Source of the DNA: Streptomyces sp. NBC_01244
Lineage (GTDB): Bacteria; Actinomycetota; Actinomycetes; Streptomycetales; Streptomycetaceae
DNA: 64,000 nucleotides
Reading direction: 5' to 3'
Assembly: GCF_035987325.1 (NCBI RefSeq)
Contig: NZ_CP108488.1
Location: 5,890,001 to 5,954,000, forward strand
A model generated the notes under the pieces. The model saw nothing but the letters and a program-made list of their open reading frames with translations. It was not told the DNA's origin and did no database searches. A program made the position numbers and the translations under genes. Position 1 is the stretch's first letter, and each line of letters begins with the position of its first letter. Positions 25,603 to 33,489 of this stretch are shown piece after piece.

Positions 25603-26805
25603 ACCGTCGACGACCCTCGGTCCAGCGCGCCCGCCCCCGGAACGGCGACGGGCGGTGCGGGCGGCTCCGGCGGCTCGGGCGCCTCCGGCGGTTCCGGAGT
25701 CCACGCCACCCCGATCGGGCGCGAGCGGCACACTCCCCACCACGAGGTCGACCACACGGCGCAGCCGACGGCCGACCCGCTCGCCATCCGCCTGGAGCAG
25801 CTGATCCTGGGCGCCGAGCGCCGGTACACCCCCTTCCAGGCGGCCCGTAGCGCCGGGGTCTCGATGGAGCTCGCCTCCCGCTTCTGGCGGGCGATGGGCT
25901 TCGCGGACATCGGCCAGGCCAGGGCCCTGACGGAGGCCGACGTACTGGCGCTGCGCCGGCTCGCCGGCCTCGTCGAGGCCGGGCTGCTGAGCGAGCCGAT
26001 GGCGGTCCAGGTGGCGCGGTCCACCGGGCAGACCACGGCCCGGCTCGCGGAGTGGCAGATCGATTCCTTCCTGGAGGGCCTGACGGAGCCGCCGGAGCCG
26101 GGGATGACCCGTACGGAGGTCACGTACCCGCTGGTCGAGCTGTTGCTGCCGGAGCTGGAGGAGTTCCTCGTCTACGTGTGGCGGCGCCAGCTCGCGGCCG
26201 CGACCGGGCGGGTCGTGCAGGTGGCGGACGACGAGGAGATGGTCGACCGGCGCCTCGCGGTGGGCTTCGCCGACCTGGTGGGCTTCACGCGCCTGACGCG
26301 GCGGCTGGAGGAGGAGGAGCTCGGCGAGCTGGTCGAGTCCTTCGAGACGACCTCGGCGGACCTGGTGGCGGCGCACGGCGGCCGGCTGATCAAGACGCTG
26401 GGCGACGAGGTGCTGTACTGCGCCGACGACGCGGCGACGGCGGCGGAGATCGCGCTGCGGCTGATCGAGACGATGGAATCCGACCCGCAGATGCCGGAGC
26501 TGCGCGTGGGCATCGCCTTCGGGACGGTGACCACCCGGATGGGCGACGTCTTCGGGACCACCGTGAACCTGGCCTCGAGGCTGACCTCGATAGCGCCGAA
26601 GGACGCGGTCCTGGTGGACGGCGCGATGGCCCAGGAACTGGGCCGCACGGGCGCGGCGCCGGTCTCGGAGAAGGAAGCGGAGAACGAGGAGGGCGGCGGC
26701 TCCTACCGCTTCGCACTCCAGCCGATGTTCCAGCGCCCGGTGCGCGGCCTGGGCGTCGTGGAGCCCTGGTCGCTGACGCGCCGGACCCCTAAGATCCCCG
26801 GATAA
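25600..26805 (+). CDS. cya: Class III adenylate cyclase
   Basis: The enzyme makes cAMP from ATP, a signal for germination and development in Streptomyces. The product of about 401 residues has a low-complexity Gly/Ser N-terminus, a predicted helical regulatory region (about 60-215, resembling the pH-sensing domain of mycobacterial Rv1264), and a cyclase domain. The latter has metal Asp (VGFADLVGFTRL), IKTLGDEVLY (Lys and second metal Asp), MGDVFGTTVNLASRL (substrate Asp, Asn and Arg). The TTG start follows a perfect AGGAGG. The enoyl-CoA hydratase gene begins 24 nt downstream, so the two are probably cotranscribed. Confidence 0.92.
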   Translation: MTVDDPRSSAPAPGTATGGAGGSGGSGASGGSGVHATPIGRERHTPHHEVDHTAQPTADPLAIRLEQLILGAERRYTPFQAARSAGVSMELASRFWRAMGFADIGQARALTEADVLALRRLAGLVEAGLLSEPMAVQVARSTGQTTARLAEWQIDSFLEGLTEPPEPGMTRTEVTYPLVELLLPELEEFLVYVWRRQLAAATGRVVQVADDEEMVDRRLAVGFADLVGFTRLTRRLEEEELGELVESFETTSADLVAAHGGRLIKTLGDEVLYCADDAATAAEIALRLIETMESDPQMPELRVGIAFGTVTTRMGDVFGTTVNLASRLTSIAPKDAVLVDGAMAQELGRTGAAPVSEKEAENEEGGGSYRFALQPMFQRPVRGLGVVEPWSLTRRTPKIPG

Positions 26806-26829
26806 CGTTCGTTAACCGGGAGGGTCGCC

Positions 26830-27612
26830 GTGTCCGAATTCGTGATGGTGCGCAGGCATGAGGGCGGCGTCGCCGAGCTGGTGCTCGATCGGCCCAAGGC
26901 GATGAACGCCGTGTCGACCGAGATGGCGCGGGGCATCGGCGCCGCGTGTGCGGAGCTGGCCGCGGACGCGTCGGTACGGGTCGTCGTGCTCTCCTCGACC
27001 GCCGAGAGGGCGTTCTGCGTGGGCGCGGACCTCAAGGAGCGCAACTCCTTCTCGGACGCCGAGCTGCTGCGGCAGCGGCCGACCACGCGGGGCGCGTACG
27101 GGGGAGTGCTGGAGCTTCCGATGCCGGTGATCGCGGCGGTGCACGGGTTCGCGCTGGGCGGCGGCTTCGAGTTGGCCCTCGCCTGCGATGTCATCGTGGC
27201 CGACGAGACGGCCGTCGTCGGGCTGCCCGAGGTGTCGGTGGGGGTGATCCCGGGCGGCGGCGGCACGCAGCTGCTGCCCCGGCGGGTGGGGGCGGCGCGG
27301 GCCGCGGAGCTGATCTTCACCGCGCGGCGGGTGGAGGCGGCGGAGGCGCTGGACCTGGGGCTGGTGGACTCGGTGGTGCCGGCGGGGTCGGACCGCGAGG
27401 CCGCCCTGGCGATGGCCGCGGCGATGGCGGCGAACTCCCCGGTCGGGCTGCGGGCCGCGAAGCGGGCGCTGCGGCTCGGGCACGGCATGGACCTGACGGC
27501 CGGGCTGGAGATCGAGGACGCGGCGTGGCGGACGGTGGCCTTCTCGGGCGACCGGGCCGAGGGTGTGGCCGCGTTCAACGAGAAGCGGAAGCCGCAGTGG
27601 CCCGGGGTGTGA
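26830..27612 (+). CDS. Enoyl-CoA hydratase/isomerase family protein
   Basis: The 260-residue crotonase-fold protein has oxyanion-hole segments AFCVGADLKE and HGFALGGGFELALACD, and the catalytic-Glu region GLPEVSVGVIPGGGGTQLLPR. Both Glu residues needed for hydration appear present. Expected activity is hydration of 2-enoyl-CoA in beta-oxidation or a related CoA reaction. The GTG at 26830 follows GGGAGGGTC. It sits between cya and the GGDEF gene; no metabolic reason for that placement is apparent. Confidence 0.9.
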   Translation: MSEFVMVRRHEGGVAELVLDRPKAMNAVSTEMARGIGAACAELAADASVRVVVLSSTAERAFCVGADLKERNSFSDAELLRQRPTTRGAYGGVLELPMPVIAAVHGFALGGGFELALACDVIVADETAVVGLPEVSVGVIPGGGGTQLLPRRVGAARAAELIFTARRVEAAEALDLGLVDSVVPAGSDREAALAMAAAMAANSPVGLRAAKRALRLGHGMDLTAGLEIEDAAWRTVAFSGDRAEGVAAFNEKRKPQWPGV

Positions 27613-27734
27613 GGCGGAGGCGGGGCGTCGGAGTGTGTCCGTCCGGCCCCCGATCGTGACCGCGTGTGATCTTGGTGCCACCGAATGTCGCGCCAATTAT
27701 CACTAAATCGGACAAAACTCCCTAACCTGGGGTG

Positions 27735-28853
27735 ATGGGTGTTGACGGGCGGCTTCGAGCCGTTGTGGGCCTCGCGCAGGCCATGGCGGCCGCGTGCGCG
27801 CCGCGGGACAGTGTGCGGGCCGCCGCGCGCGGGGCGAGGCTGGCGATGGACGGGTCGTTCGCCGCGATCTCCGCGTGGGAGCGGGAGCGGGGGCGCCTGC
27901 GGGTGCTCGTGAACGAGGGGGAGCGCAGGGACGGGGAGGAGGAGTTCCCCGAGGACGAGTCGTACCCCGTGCACGATTTCCCCGAGATCACGGAGTTCCT
28001 GCACGAGCGCTGGGTCGGCGGGGGCGGTCCCCACGCCTGGGTGGACAGCGCGGTCGGGGACCGGCCGGGCCGCAGGGGCGAGGCGCTGCGGCGGCGCGGA
28101 CGCGGTACCTGTGTCGTCGCCCCGATCGTGCTGAGCGGGCGGGCCTGGGGCGAGCTGTACGTCGCCCGGGACGAGGGCATGGCGGACTTCGACGAGGACG
28201 ACGCGGAGTTCGCGACCGTGCTCGCGGCGGTGATCGCGGCCGGGCTGGCGCAGAGCGACCGGCTGGAGGAGGCCCGGCGGCTCGCCTTCACCGACCCGCT
28301 GACCGGGCTGGCCAACCGGCGGGCCGTGGACATGCGGCTCGACGAGGCACTGGAGGAGCACCGCAGGGGTGGGGCCGACGTCGTGGTGAGCCTGGTCGTC
28401 TGTGACTTGAACGGACTGAAGAAGGTCAACGACACCCTGGGCCACGCGATGGGCGACCGGCTGCTGGAACGGTTCGGCTCCGTGCTCAGCCTGTGCGGGG
28501 CGATACTGCCCGGCGCGCTGGTCGCGAGGCTGGGCGGGGACGAGTTCTGCCTGGTCAGCGTGGGGCCTTCGGCGGACGAGGTGGTACGGGTCACCGAGGA
28601 GGTGTGCCTGCGGGCCGCCGAGCTGGAGCTGGGCGAGGGGGTCGCCTGCGGGGTCGCGTCCACGGGGGACCCGATCGGGCCGGTGAAATCCTCGCGGCGG
28701 TTGTTCCGGCTGGCGGACGCGGCGCAGTACAAGGCGAAGGCGGCGCGGTCGGCGAAGCCGGTGGTGGCGGGGCGGGACACGGCGGTGGTCCGGCTCGCCG
28801 ACGCGGAGCCCGGGGGGCCGGGGGAGCGGCGGCGGTTCCGGGGCCGGGCCTAG
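27735..28853 (+). CDS. Diguanylate cyclase, GAF-GGDEF (CdgE-like)
   Basis: The protein of about 372 residues has a GAF-like sensor domain (about 20-175; GTCVVAPIVLSGRAWGELYVARDEGM), a helical linker, and a GGDEF domain (LAFTDPLTGLANRRAVDMRL, CDLNGLKKVNDTLGHAMGD, VARLGGDEFCLV). The intact GGDEF predicts c-di-GMP synthesis. The product-inhibition RxxD site five residues before GGDEF is absent (LPGA instead). There are no transmembrane helices. GTG 27732 and ATG 27735 are both possible starts. Position after cya and enoyl-CoA hydratase matches S. coelicolor SCO4931, which I recall as cdgE. A -10-like TAACCT lies at 27722-27727. Confidence 0.88.
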   Translation: MGVDGRLRAVVGLAQAMAAACAPRDSVRAAARGARLAMDGSFAAISAWERERGRLRVLVNEGERRDGEEEFPEDESYPVHDFPEITEFLHERWVGGGGPHAWVDSAVGDRPGRRGEALRRRGRGTCVVAPIVLSGRAWGELYVARDEGMADFDEDDAEFATVLAAVIAAGLAQSDRLEEARRLAFTDPLTGLANRRAVDMRLDEALEEHRRGGADVVVSLVVCDLNGLKKVNDTLGHAMGDRLLERFGSVLSLCGAILPGALVARLGGDEFCLVSVGPSADEVVRVTEEVCLRAAELELGEGVACGVASTGDPIGPVKSSRRLFRLADAAQYKAKAARSAKPVVAGRDTAVVRLADAEPGGPGERRRFRGRA

Positions 28854-29559
28854 CGGTGGCCCGGCGGGCCGGCCGCGATGCCCGTCTGGGGCGCTGCCCC
28901 CCGCCTGGGGTATGTCCCGCCCGGGTGATGGGAGCCGTCCCGGCGGCGGGCGGGCTCCCGCTCGGCTGCCGACGCTCCGGCCGGCCTCGCGGCGGCTGCC
29001 CCGCCCCGGCGGGCCGCGGGCCCGACTGCGGGTGCGGGTGTTCCGCTGCGCGGGGCGAAGTCCCCTACCCGCCCTTCCCCCGTTCCCCGGGCGCTGCCCG
29101 GACCCCGGTCCTCAAGCGCCGGACGGGCTGGAGGGGGTGGCCGGGCTGCGCCCGGACCCCCTTGGGGCTCTGCCCCAGACCCCGGTCCTCAAGCGCCGGA
29201 CGGCTGGAGGGGCTGAGCCCGGTCCTCAGGCGCCGGAGGGGCCCTGGACCTCGGGTGTCGGACGGTCGGAGGGGGGCAGGGGGCATTCCAGCCTCGCCGG
29301 CGTTTGAGGCGCGGGGTCCGGGGCGGAGCCCCGGGGAACGGGCGAAGGGTGGGTAGGGGAACCGGCCCCGCAGGGCGGACTTGGCCGCACCCGCCCAGCG
29401 GGGCCCGCCCCAGGCGGCAGGGGCGGCACCGCCGACCGGCCACCGCCGGACGGAGTTCGGCGCGGTGGCGCGAAGCCGGTAAGGCCCGCCGGGGCCGCAC
29501 CGCGCGAGCGGCGCCTTGAAGGGGTGACATGAAGGGATTCAGTCCGTAGGCTGCTGAAT
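28854..29559. repeat. 706-bp intergenic region packed with dispersed-repeat copies
   Basis: No gene is supported here. Copies of the CTCAAGCGCCGGACGGGCTGGAG module lie at 29085-29137 and 29163-29213, a short one at 29221-29250, and an inverted, better-conserved one at 29287-29335 (TCGCCGGCGTTTGAGGCGCG plus GGGTCCGGGGCGGAGCCCC). The rest is very GC-rich. The hutH promoter must lie near the right edge, where composition changes (29525-29559). Confidence 0.75.
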
Positions 29560-31107
29560 ATGGATATGCACACTGTCGTGGTGGGAACGTCCGGGACCAC
29601 CGCCGAAGACGTGATCGCGGTCGCCCGCGGCAACGCCCGCGTCGAGCTTTCCGGCGAGGCCGTCGCCGCGCTCGGGCGGGCCCGGGAGATCGTGGAGGCG
29701 CTCGCCGCGAAGCCCGAGCCCGTCTACGGGGTGTCCACCGGGTTCGGGGCGCTCGCCTCCCGGCACATCAGCCCCGAGCTGCGCGCGCAGCTCCAGCGCA
29801 ACATCGTCCGCTCGCACGCCGCCGGCATGGGCCCGCGCGTCGAGCGCGAGGTCGTGCGTGCGCTGATGTTCCTGCGGCTGAAGACCGTCGCCTCCGGGCA
29901 CACCGGCGTCCGGCCGTCCGTCGCACAGACGATGGCCGACGTGCTCAACGCCGGGATCACCCCGGTCGTGCACGAGTACGGCTCGCTGGGCTGCTCCGGC
30001 GACCTCGCCCCGCTCTCGCACTGCGCGCTCGCGCTGATGGGCGAGGGCGACGCGGAGGGCCCCGACGGGACCGTCCGTCCGGCCGGGGAGCTGCTCGCGG
30101 AGGCCGGGATCGAGCCCGTCGAGCTGCGCGAGAAGGAGGGCCTGGCCCTCCTCAACGGCACCGACGGCATGCTCGGCATGCTGGTCATGGCCCTCGCCGA
30201 CCTCGGCAAGCTGTACACCGCCGCCGACATCACCGCCGCGCTGACCCTGGAGGCGCTGCTCGGCACCGAGAAGGTGCTCCAGCCCGAGCTGCACGCCATC
30301 CGCCCGCACCCGGGCCAGGGTGCCTCCGCCGCGAACATGGCCGCCGTCCTGAAGGGTTCCGGGCTCGTCCGGCACTACCAGGAGGAGACCGCCCCGCGCG
30401 TGCAGGACGCCTACTCCGTGCGCTGCGCCCCGCAGGTCGCCGGCGCGGGCCGCGACACCATGGCGCACGCCGCCCTCGTCGCCTCCCGCGAGCTGGCCTC
30501 CGCCGTCGACAACCCGGTGGTGCTTCCCGACGGGCGCGTGGAGTCCAACGGGAACTTCCACGGCGCCCCGGTCGCCTACGTGCTCGACTTCCTCGCCATC
30601 GCCGCCGCCGACCTCGGGTCGATCGCCGAGCGCCGCACCGACCGGCTGCTCGACAAGAACCGCTCCCACGGCCTGCCGCCGTTCCTCGCGGACGACGCCG
30701 GCGTGGACTCCGGGCTCATGATCGCCCAGTACACGCAGGCCGCCCTGGTCAGCGAGATGAAGCGGCTCGCGGTCCCGGCCTCCGCCGACTCGATCCCCTC
30801 CTCCGCCATGCAGGAGGACCACGTCTCGATGGGCTGGTCGGCCGCGCGCAAGCTCCGTACCGCCGTCGACAACCTCACCCGGATCATCGCGATCGAGATG
30901 TACGCGGCCACCCGCGCCATCGAGCTGCGCCACGGGCTGACCCCGGCGCCGGCCAGCCAGGCCGCCATCGCGGCGGCGCGTGCGGCGGGCGTGGAAGGTC
31001 CCGGGCCGGACCGGTTCCTCGCGCCCGACCTGGCCGCCGCGGACGCCTTCGTTCGTTCGGGTGGACTCGTGGACGCCGTCGAGGGCGTCACCGGCCCCCT
31101 CGCCTGA
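29560..31107 (+). CDS. hutH: Histidine ammonia-lyase
   Basis: HutH converts L-histidine to urocanate and ammonia, the first step of histidine use. The 515-residue protein has Tyr56-containing EPVYGVSTGFG and the MIO cofactor triad Cys145-Ser146-Gly147 (GSLGCSGDLAPLSH). Most family members have Ala-Ser-Gly, and the Cys variant is known from Streptomyces HutH. Also present are QDAYSVRCAPQ, SVDNPVV-like DNPVVLPDG and QEDHVSMGW. The start is ATG 29560 (or 29566). No other hut genes are adjacent, as is usual in Streptomyces. A strong terminator follows. Confidence 0.96.
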   Translation: MDMHTVVVGTSGTTAEDVIAVARGNARVELSGEAVAALGRAREIVEALAAKPEPVYGVSTGFGALASRHISPELRAQLQRNIVRSHAAGMGPRVEREVVRALMFLRLKTVASGHTGVRPSVAQTMADVLNAGITPVVHEYGSLGCSGDLAPLSHCALALMGEGDAEGPDGTVRPAGELLAEAGIEPVELREKEGLALLNGTDGMLGMLVMALADLGKLYTAADITAALTLEALLGTEKVLQPELHAIRPHPGQGASAANMAAVLKGSGLVRHYQEETAPRVQDAYSVRCAPQVAGAGRDTMAHAALVASRELASAVDNPVVLPDGRVESNGNFHGAPVAYVLDFLAIAAADLGSIAERRTDRLLDKNRSHGLPPFLADDAGVDSGLMIAQYTQAALVSEMKRLAVPASADSIPSSAMQEDHVSMGWSAARKLRTAVDNLTRIIAIEMYAATRAIELRHGLTPAPASQAAIAAARAAGVEGPGPDRFLAPDLAAADAFVRSGGLVDAVEGVTGPLA

Positions 31108-31113
31108 GGGCAA

Positions 31114-31160
31114 GCGAAAGGGTGCGGTGTCCGGGGGATCCCGGGGCCGCACCCTTTCGC
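31114..31160. terminator. Terminator after hutH
   Basis: A 14-bp perfect outer stem (31114-31127 GCGAAAGGGTGCGG with 31147-31160) encloses a second GC hairpin. It lies 6 nt after the hutH stop, followed by three tandem GTGTCCG units (31161-31181), and may also serve the convergent small gene. Confidence 0.85.
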
Positions 31161-31193
31161 GTGTCCGGTGTCCGGTGTCCGGTGCGGCGGCCG

Positions 31194-31484
31194 CTACGCC
31201 GTGCGCGAGCGGCGTACGGAGAAGGCCACGAAGCCGGCTCCGGCGCCCAGGAACAGCGTGCCGCCGAGCAGGTAGGGCGTGGTGTCCACGCCGCCCGTGT
31301 CGGCGAGCTCGAGGGCGGGGCCGGGCGCGGAGGCGGCCTGGACCCGGGTGTTCGCGGCGGCGGGCGCGCCGGAGGCGGCCTTCGCGTGCTCGGGCGCGGT
31401 GGCTCCCGCCGAGGGGACGAACCACAGGGCGGCGAGGAGGGTGGTCGCTCCGAGAGCGGTGAGTGTTGATCGGCGTGCGGACAC
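31194..31484 (-). CDS. Small LADTG-type cell-wall-anchored protein
   Basis: The 96-residue protein has a signal peptide (RSTLTALGATTLLAALWFVPSAGA), an Ala/Pro-rich mature region of only about 30 residues and a C-terminal sorting signal: LADTG followed by a hydrophobic helix (TPYLLGGTLFLGAGAGFVAFSV) and RRSRTA. LAxTG is the motif preferred by Streptomyces class E sortases. Once cut at Thr-Gly the anchored peptide would be very short, suggesting a surface tether or decoration. The ATG at 31482-31484 fits the signal peptide. No sortase is adjacent. Confidence 0.8.
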   Translation of the reverse strand: MSARRSTLTALGATTLLAALWFVPSAGATAPEHAKAASGAPAAANTRVQAASAPGPALELADTGGVDTTPYLLGGTLFLGAGAGFVAFSVRRSRTA

Positions 31485-31591
31485 GGTGCGATCCCCCTTG
31501 TGGCAGCAGCGAATTGGCCCCGTGCGGTGATGCTACGGAAAGGGGCGGGTCGTGGGAAAGCCGGGGCTGCCGCGGGATTACTCTCCGTCGT

Positions 31592-31933
31592 ATGAACCCT
31601 TCTGAGAACTCACGATATGTACGTCTTCGGGTTGATTTGGTACTTGAAGTGCCGGACGTCGACGCGCTCACCGGAGCCGCCCTCGCGCACATCAAGGCCG
31701 ACGAGTTCATGCCGGACGAGGAGCGCGGCCACGCCGAGGCGGCCGTCCGGGAGGACGAGTCGGAGGCGCTGGCCTACCTGGTGGACCCCACCGACCTGGT
31801 CGCGGACATCCCCGGCGTGGAGCTCGCGCAGGCCTCCTGGAGCAGCGAGCCCGTGGAATACGACCCCGAGTCCATGGAGTGGGACCTCGACGAGGAAGAT
31901 GGGGAGCTCGACGAAGAGACTGACAACGCCTGA
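31592..31933 (+). CDS. Conserved acidic hypothetical protein
   Basis: The 113-residue cytoplasmic-type protein starts MNPSENSRYVRLRVDLVLEVPD and is strongly acidic, especially at the C-terminus (EYDPESMEWDLDEEDGELDEETDN). No signal peptide, cysteine or known domain is visible. The ATG at 31592 is chosen because the upstream frame extension shows no protein-like composition. It precedes the L,D-transpeptidase gene with a 128-nt gap containing an inverted repeat. Function is unknown. Confidence 0.75.
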   Translation: MNPSENSRYVRLRVDLVLEVPDVDALTGAALAHIKADEFMPDEERGHAEAAVREDESEALAYLVDPTDLVADIPGVELAQASWSSEPVEYDPESMEWDLDEEDGELDEETDNA

Positions 31934-31945
31934 CGGTGGGGTTGA

Positions 31946-31966
31946 CCACATTCGAACGGAATGTGG
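31946..31966. promoter_or_regulatory. Inverted repeat upstream of the L,D-transpeptidase gene
   Basis: CCACATTC-GAACG-GAATGTGG forms a perfect 8-bp dyad, 95 nt before the transpeptidase start. Its moderate GC and lack of a T-tract argue for a protein-binding site as much as for a terminator of the preceding gene. Confidence 0.4.
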
Positions 31967-32061
31967 CAGCACCTCGGGGTGTAATGCGTTGTCAGGACGA
32001 GGCAGGGGGGTCATGCCCCCTGCCCGGGGAGTTCGGGGTTCCGGCAACGATGGAGTGGCGT

Positions 32062-33330
32062 GTGAGGACGGACAGTAAGCGGCGGAGAAGGTCCCTGGTG
32101 GCCATATCCGCCGTACTCGGCGGCGTACTGGTGCTCGCGGGATGCGGTGGCGACGATGACGGCGGCAAGACGCCGAAGTCCAGCGGGGAGGCGTCGGCCA
32201 AGTCCCAGGCGGACGTGGACGCGGCCGCGGCCAAGGACGCCTCCAAGGCCAAGATAGCCATCACGCCCAAGGACGGCGCCACCAACGTCGGCCTGAACGA
32301 CGCGGCCACCGTGGCCGTCACCGAGGGCACGCTCACCCAGGTCGAGCTGAAGAGCTCCGAGGGCACGAAGGTGCCGGGCAAGATAGCCGCCGACGGCAAG
32401 AGCTGGAAGCCGGACGGCGCGCTGAAGCGCTCGACCAAGTACGCCCTGTCGGCGACCGCGAAGGACGAGGCGGGCCGCGAGGCGCACGAGAACGCCTCCT
32501 TCACCACCATCTCCCCGCAGAACAGCTTCGTGGGCTCCTTCATCCCGGACGCGGGTCAGACGGTCGGCGTGGGCATGCCGGTCTCCATCACCTTCGACAA
32601 GCAGATCAAGGACAAGAAGGCCGTCCAGGCGGGCATCACCGTCACCTCCAGCAGCGGCCAGGAGGTCGTGGGCCACTGGTTCAGCACGCAGCGGCTGGAC
32701 TTCCGCCCGGAGAACTACTGGAAGGCCGGCTCCACCGTCACCCTGAAGCTGGCGCTGGACGGGGTCCAGGGCGGCCCGGGCATCCAGGGCGTGCAGAGCA
32801 AGACCGTCACCTTCAAGATCGGCCGGAGCCAGGTCTCCACGGTCGACGCGAAGTCGAAGAAGATGACGGTCACCCGTGACGGTGCGGTCCTCAAGACCAT
32901 CCCGATCTCGGCGGGCTCCCCGGAGAACCCGACCTACAACGGCCAGATGGTGATCTCCGAGAAGTTCAAGGAGACCCGGATGAACGGCGCCACCGTCGGC
33001 TTCACGGACGACGACGGCAAGGGCGAGTACGACATCAAGGACGTGCCGCACGCGATGCGCCTGTCGAACTCCGGCACCTTCGTGCACGGCAACTACTGGG
33101 GACCGGACTCGGTCTTCGGCAGCGCCAACACCAGCCACGGCTGTGTCGGCCTGAACGACGCCAAGGGCGCGAACGACCCGAGCCAGCCCGGGGCCTGGTT
33201 CTACGACAACTCCCTCATCGGAGACGTCGTCACGGTCGTCAACTCCCCGGACAAGACCATCAAGCCGGACAACGGCCTCAACGGCTGGAACATGAACTGG
33301 GCGGACTGGAAGGCCGGCTCGGCCGTCTGA
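32062..33330 (+). CDS. L,D-transpeptidase lipoprotein (YkuD domain with Ig-like repeats)
   Basis: The enzyme forms 3-3 cross-links in peptidoglycan outside the membrane. The 422-residue product has a basic N-terminus, a lipobox VLAGC (Cys about residue 28), two Ig-like domains (about 60-150 and 155-250; actinobacterial LdtMt2-like), then the YkuD domain with HGNYWG and SHGCVGLN carrying nucleophile Cys361. A C-terminal Trp-rich tail (GLNGWNMNWADWKAGSAV) matches mycobacterial Ldt ends. The GTG at 32062 has GGAG 6 nt upstream; the longer frame begins before this site. A very strong terminator follows. Confidence 0.94.
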   Translation: MRTDSKRRRRSLVAISAVLGGVLVLAGCGGDDDGGKTPKSSGEASAKSQADVDAAAAKDASKAKIAITPKDGATNVGLNDAATVAVTEGTLTQVELKSSEGTKVPGKIAADGKSWKPDGALKRSTKYALSATAKDEAGREAHENASFTTISPQNSFVGSFIPDAGQTVGVGMPVSITFDKQIKDKKAVQAGITVTSSSGQEVVGHWFSTQRLDFRPENYWKAGSTVTLKLALDGVQGGPGIQGVQSKTVTFKIGRSQVSTVDAKSKKMTVTRDGAVLKTIPISAGSPENPTYNGQMVISEKFKETRMNGATVGFTDDDGKGEYDIKDVPHAMRLSNSGTFVHGNYWGPDSVFGSANTSHGCVGLNDAKGANDPSQPGAWFYDNSLIGDVVTVVNSPDKTIKPDNGLNGWNMNWADWKAGSAV

Positions 33331-33357
33331 CCGCCGATATCGACAGCTGAACCCCGC

Positions 33358-33403
33358 GACGGACGGCGGGGAGCCCCGACCAGGGGGCTCCCCGCCGTCC
33401 GTC
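33358..33403 (+). terminator. Terminator after the L,D-transpeptidase gene
   Basis: A 20-bp perfect stem (33358-33377 with 33384-33403) with a 6-nt GACCAG loop, followed by TGTGCGT, lies 28 nt after the stop codon. Confidence 0.9.
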
Positions 33404-33489
33404 TGTGCGTCATCTGTGAGTTCGCGTTCTCATCCGGCTCTTATGGACGGCTTATCCGACCGTCACGGGTGCTGCCTACGTTCGGCCGC

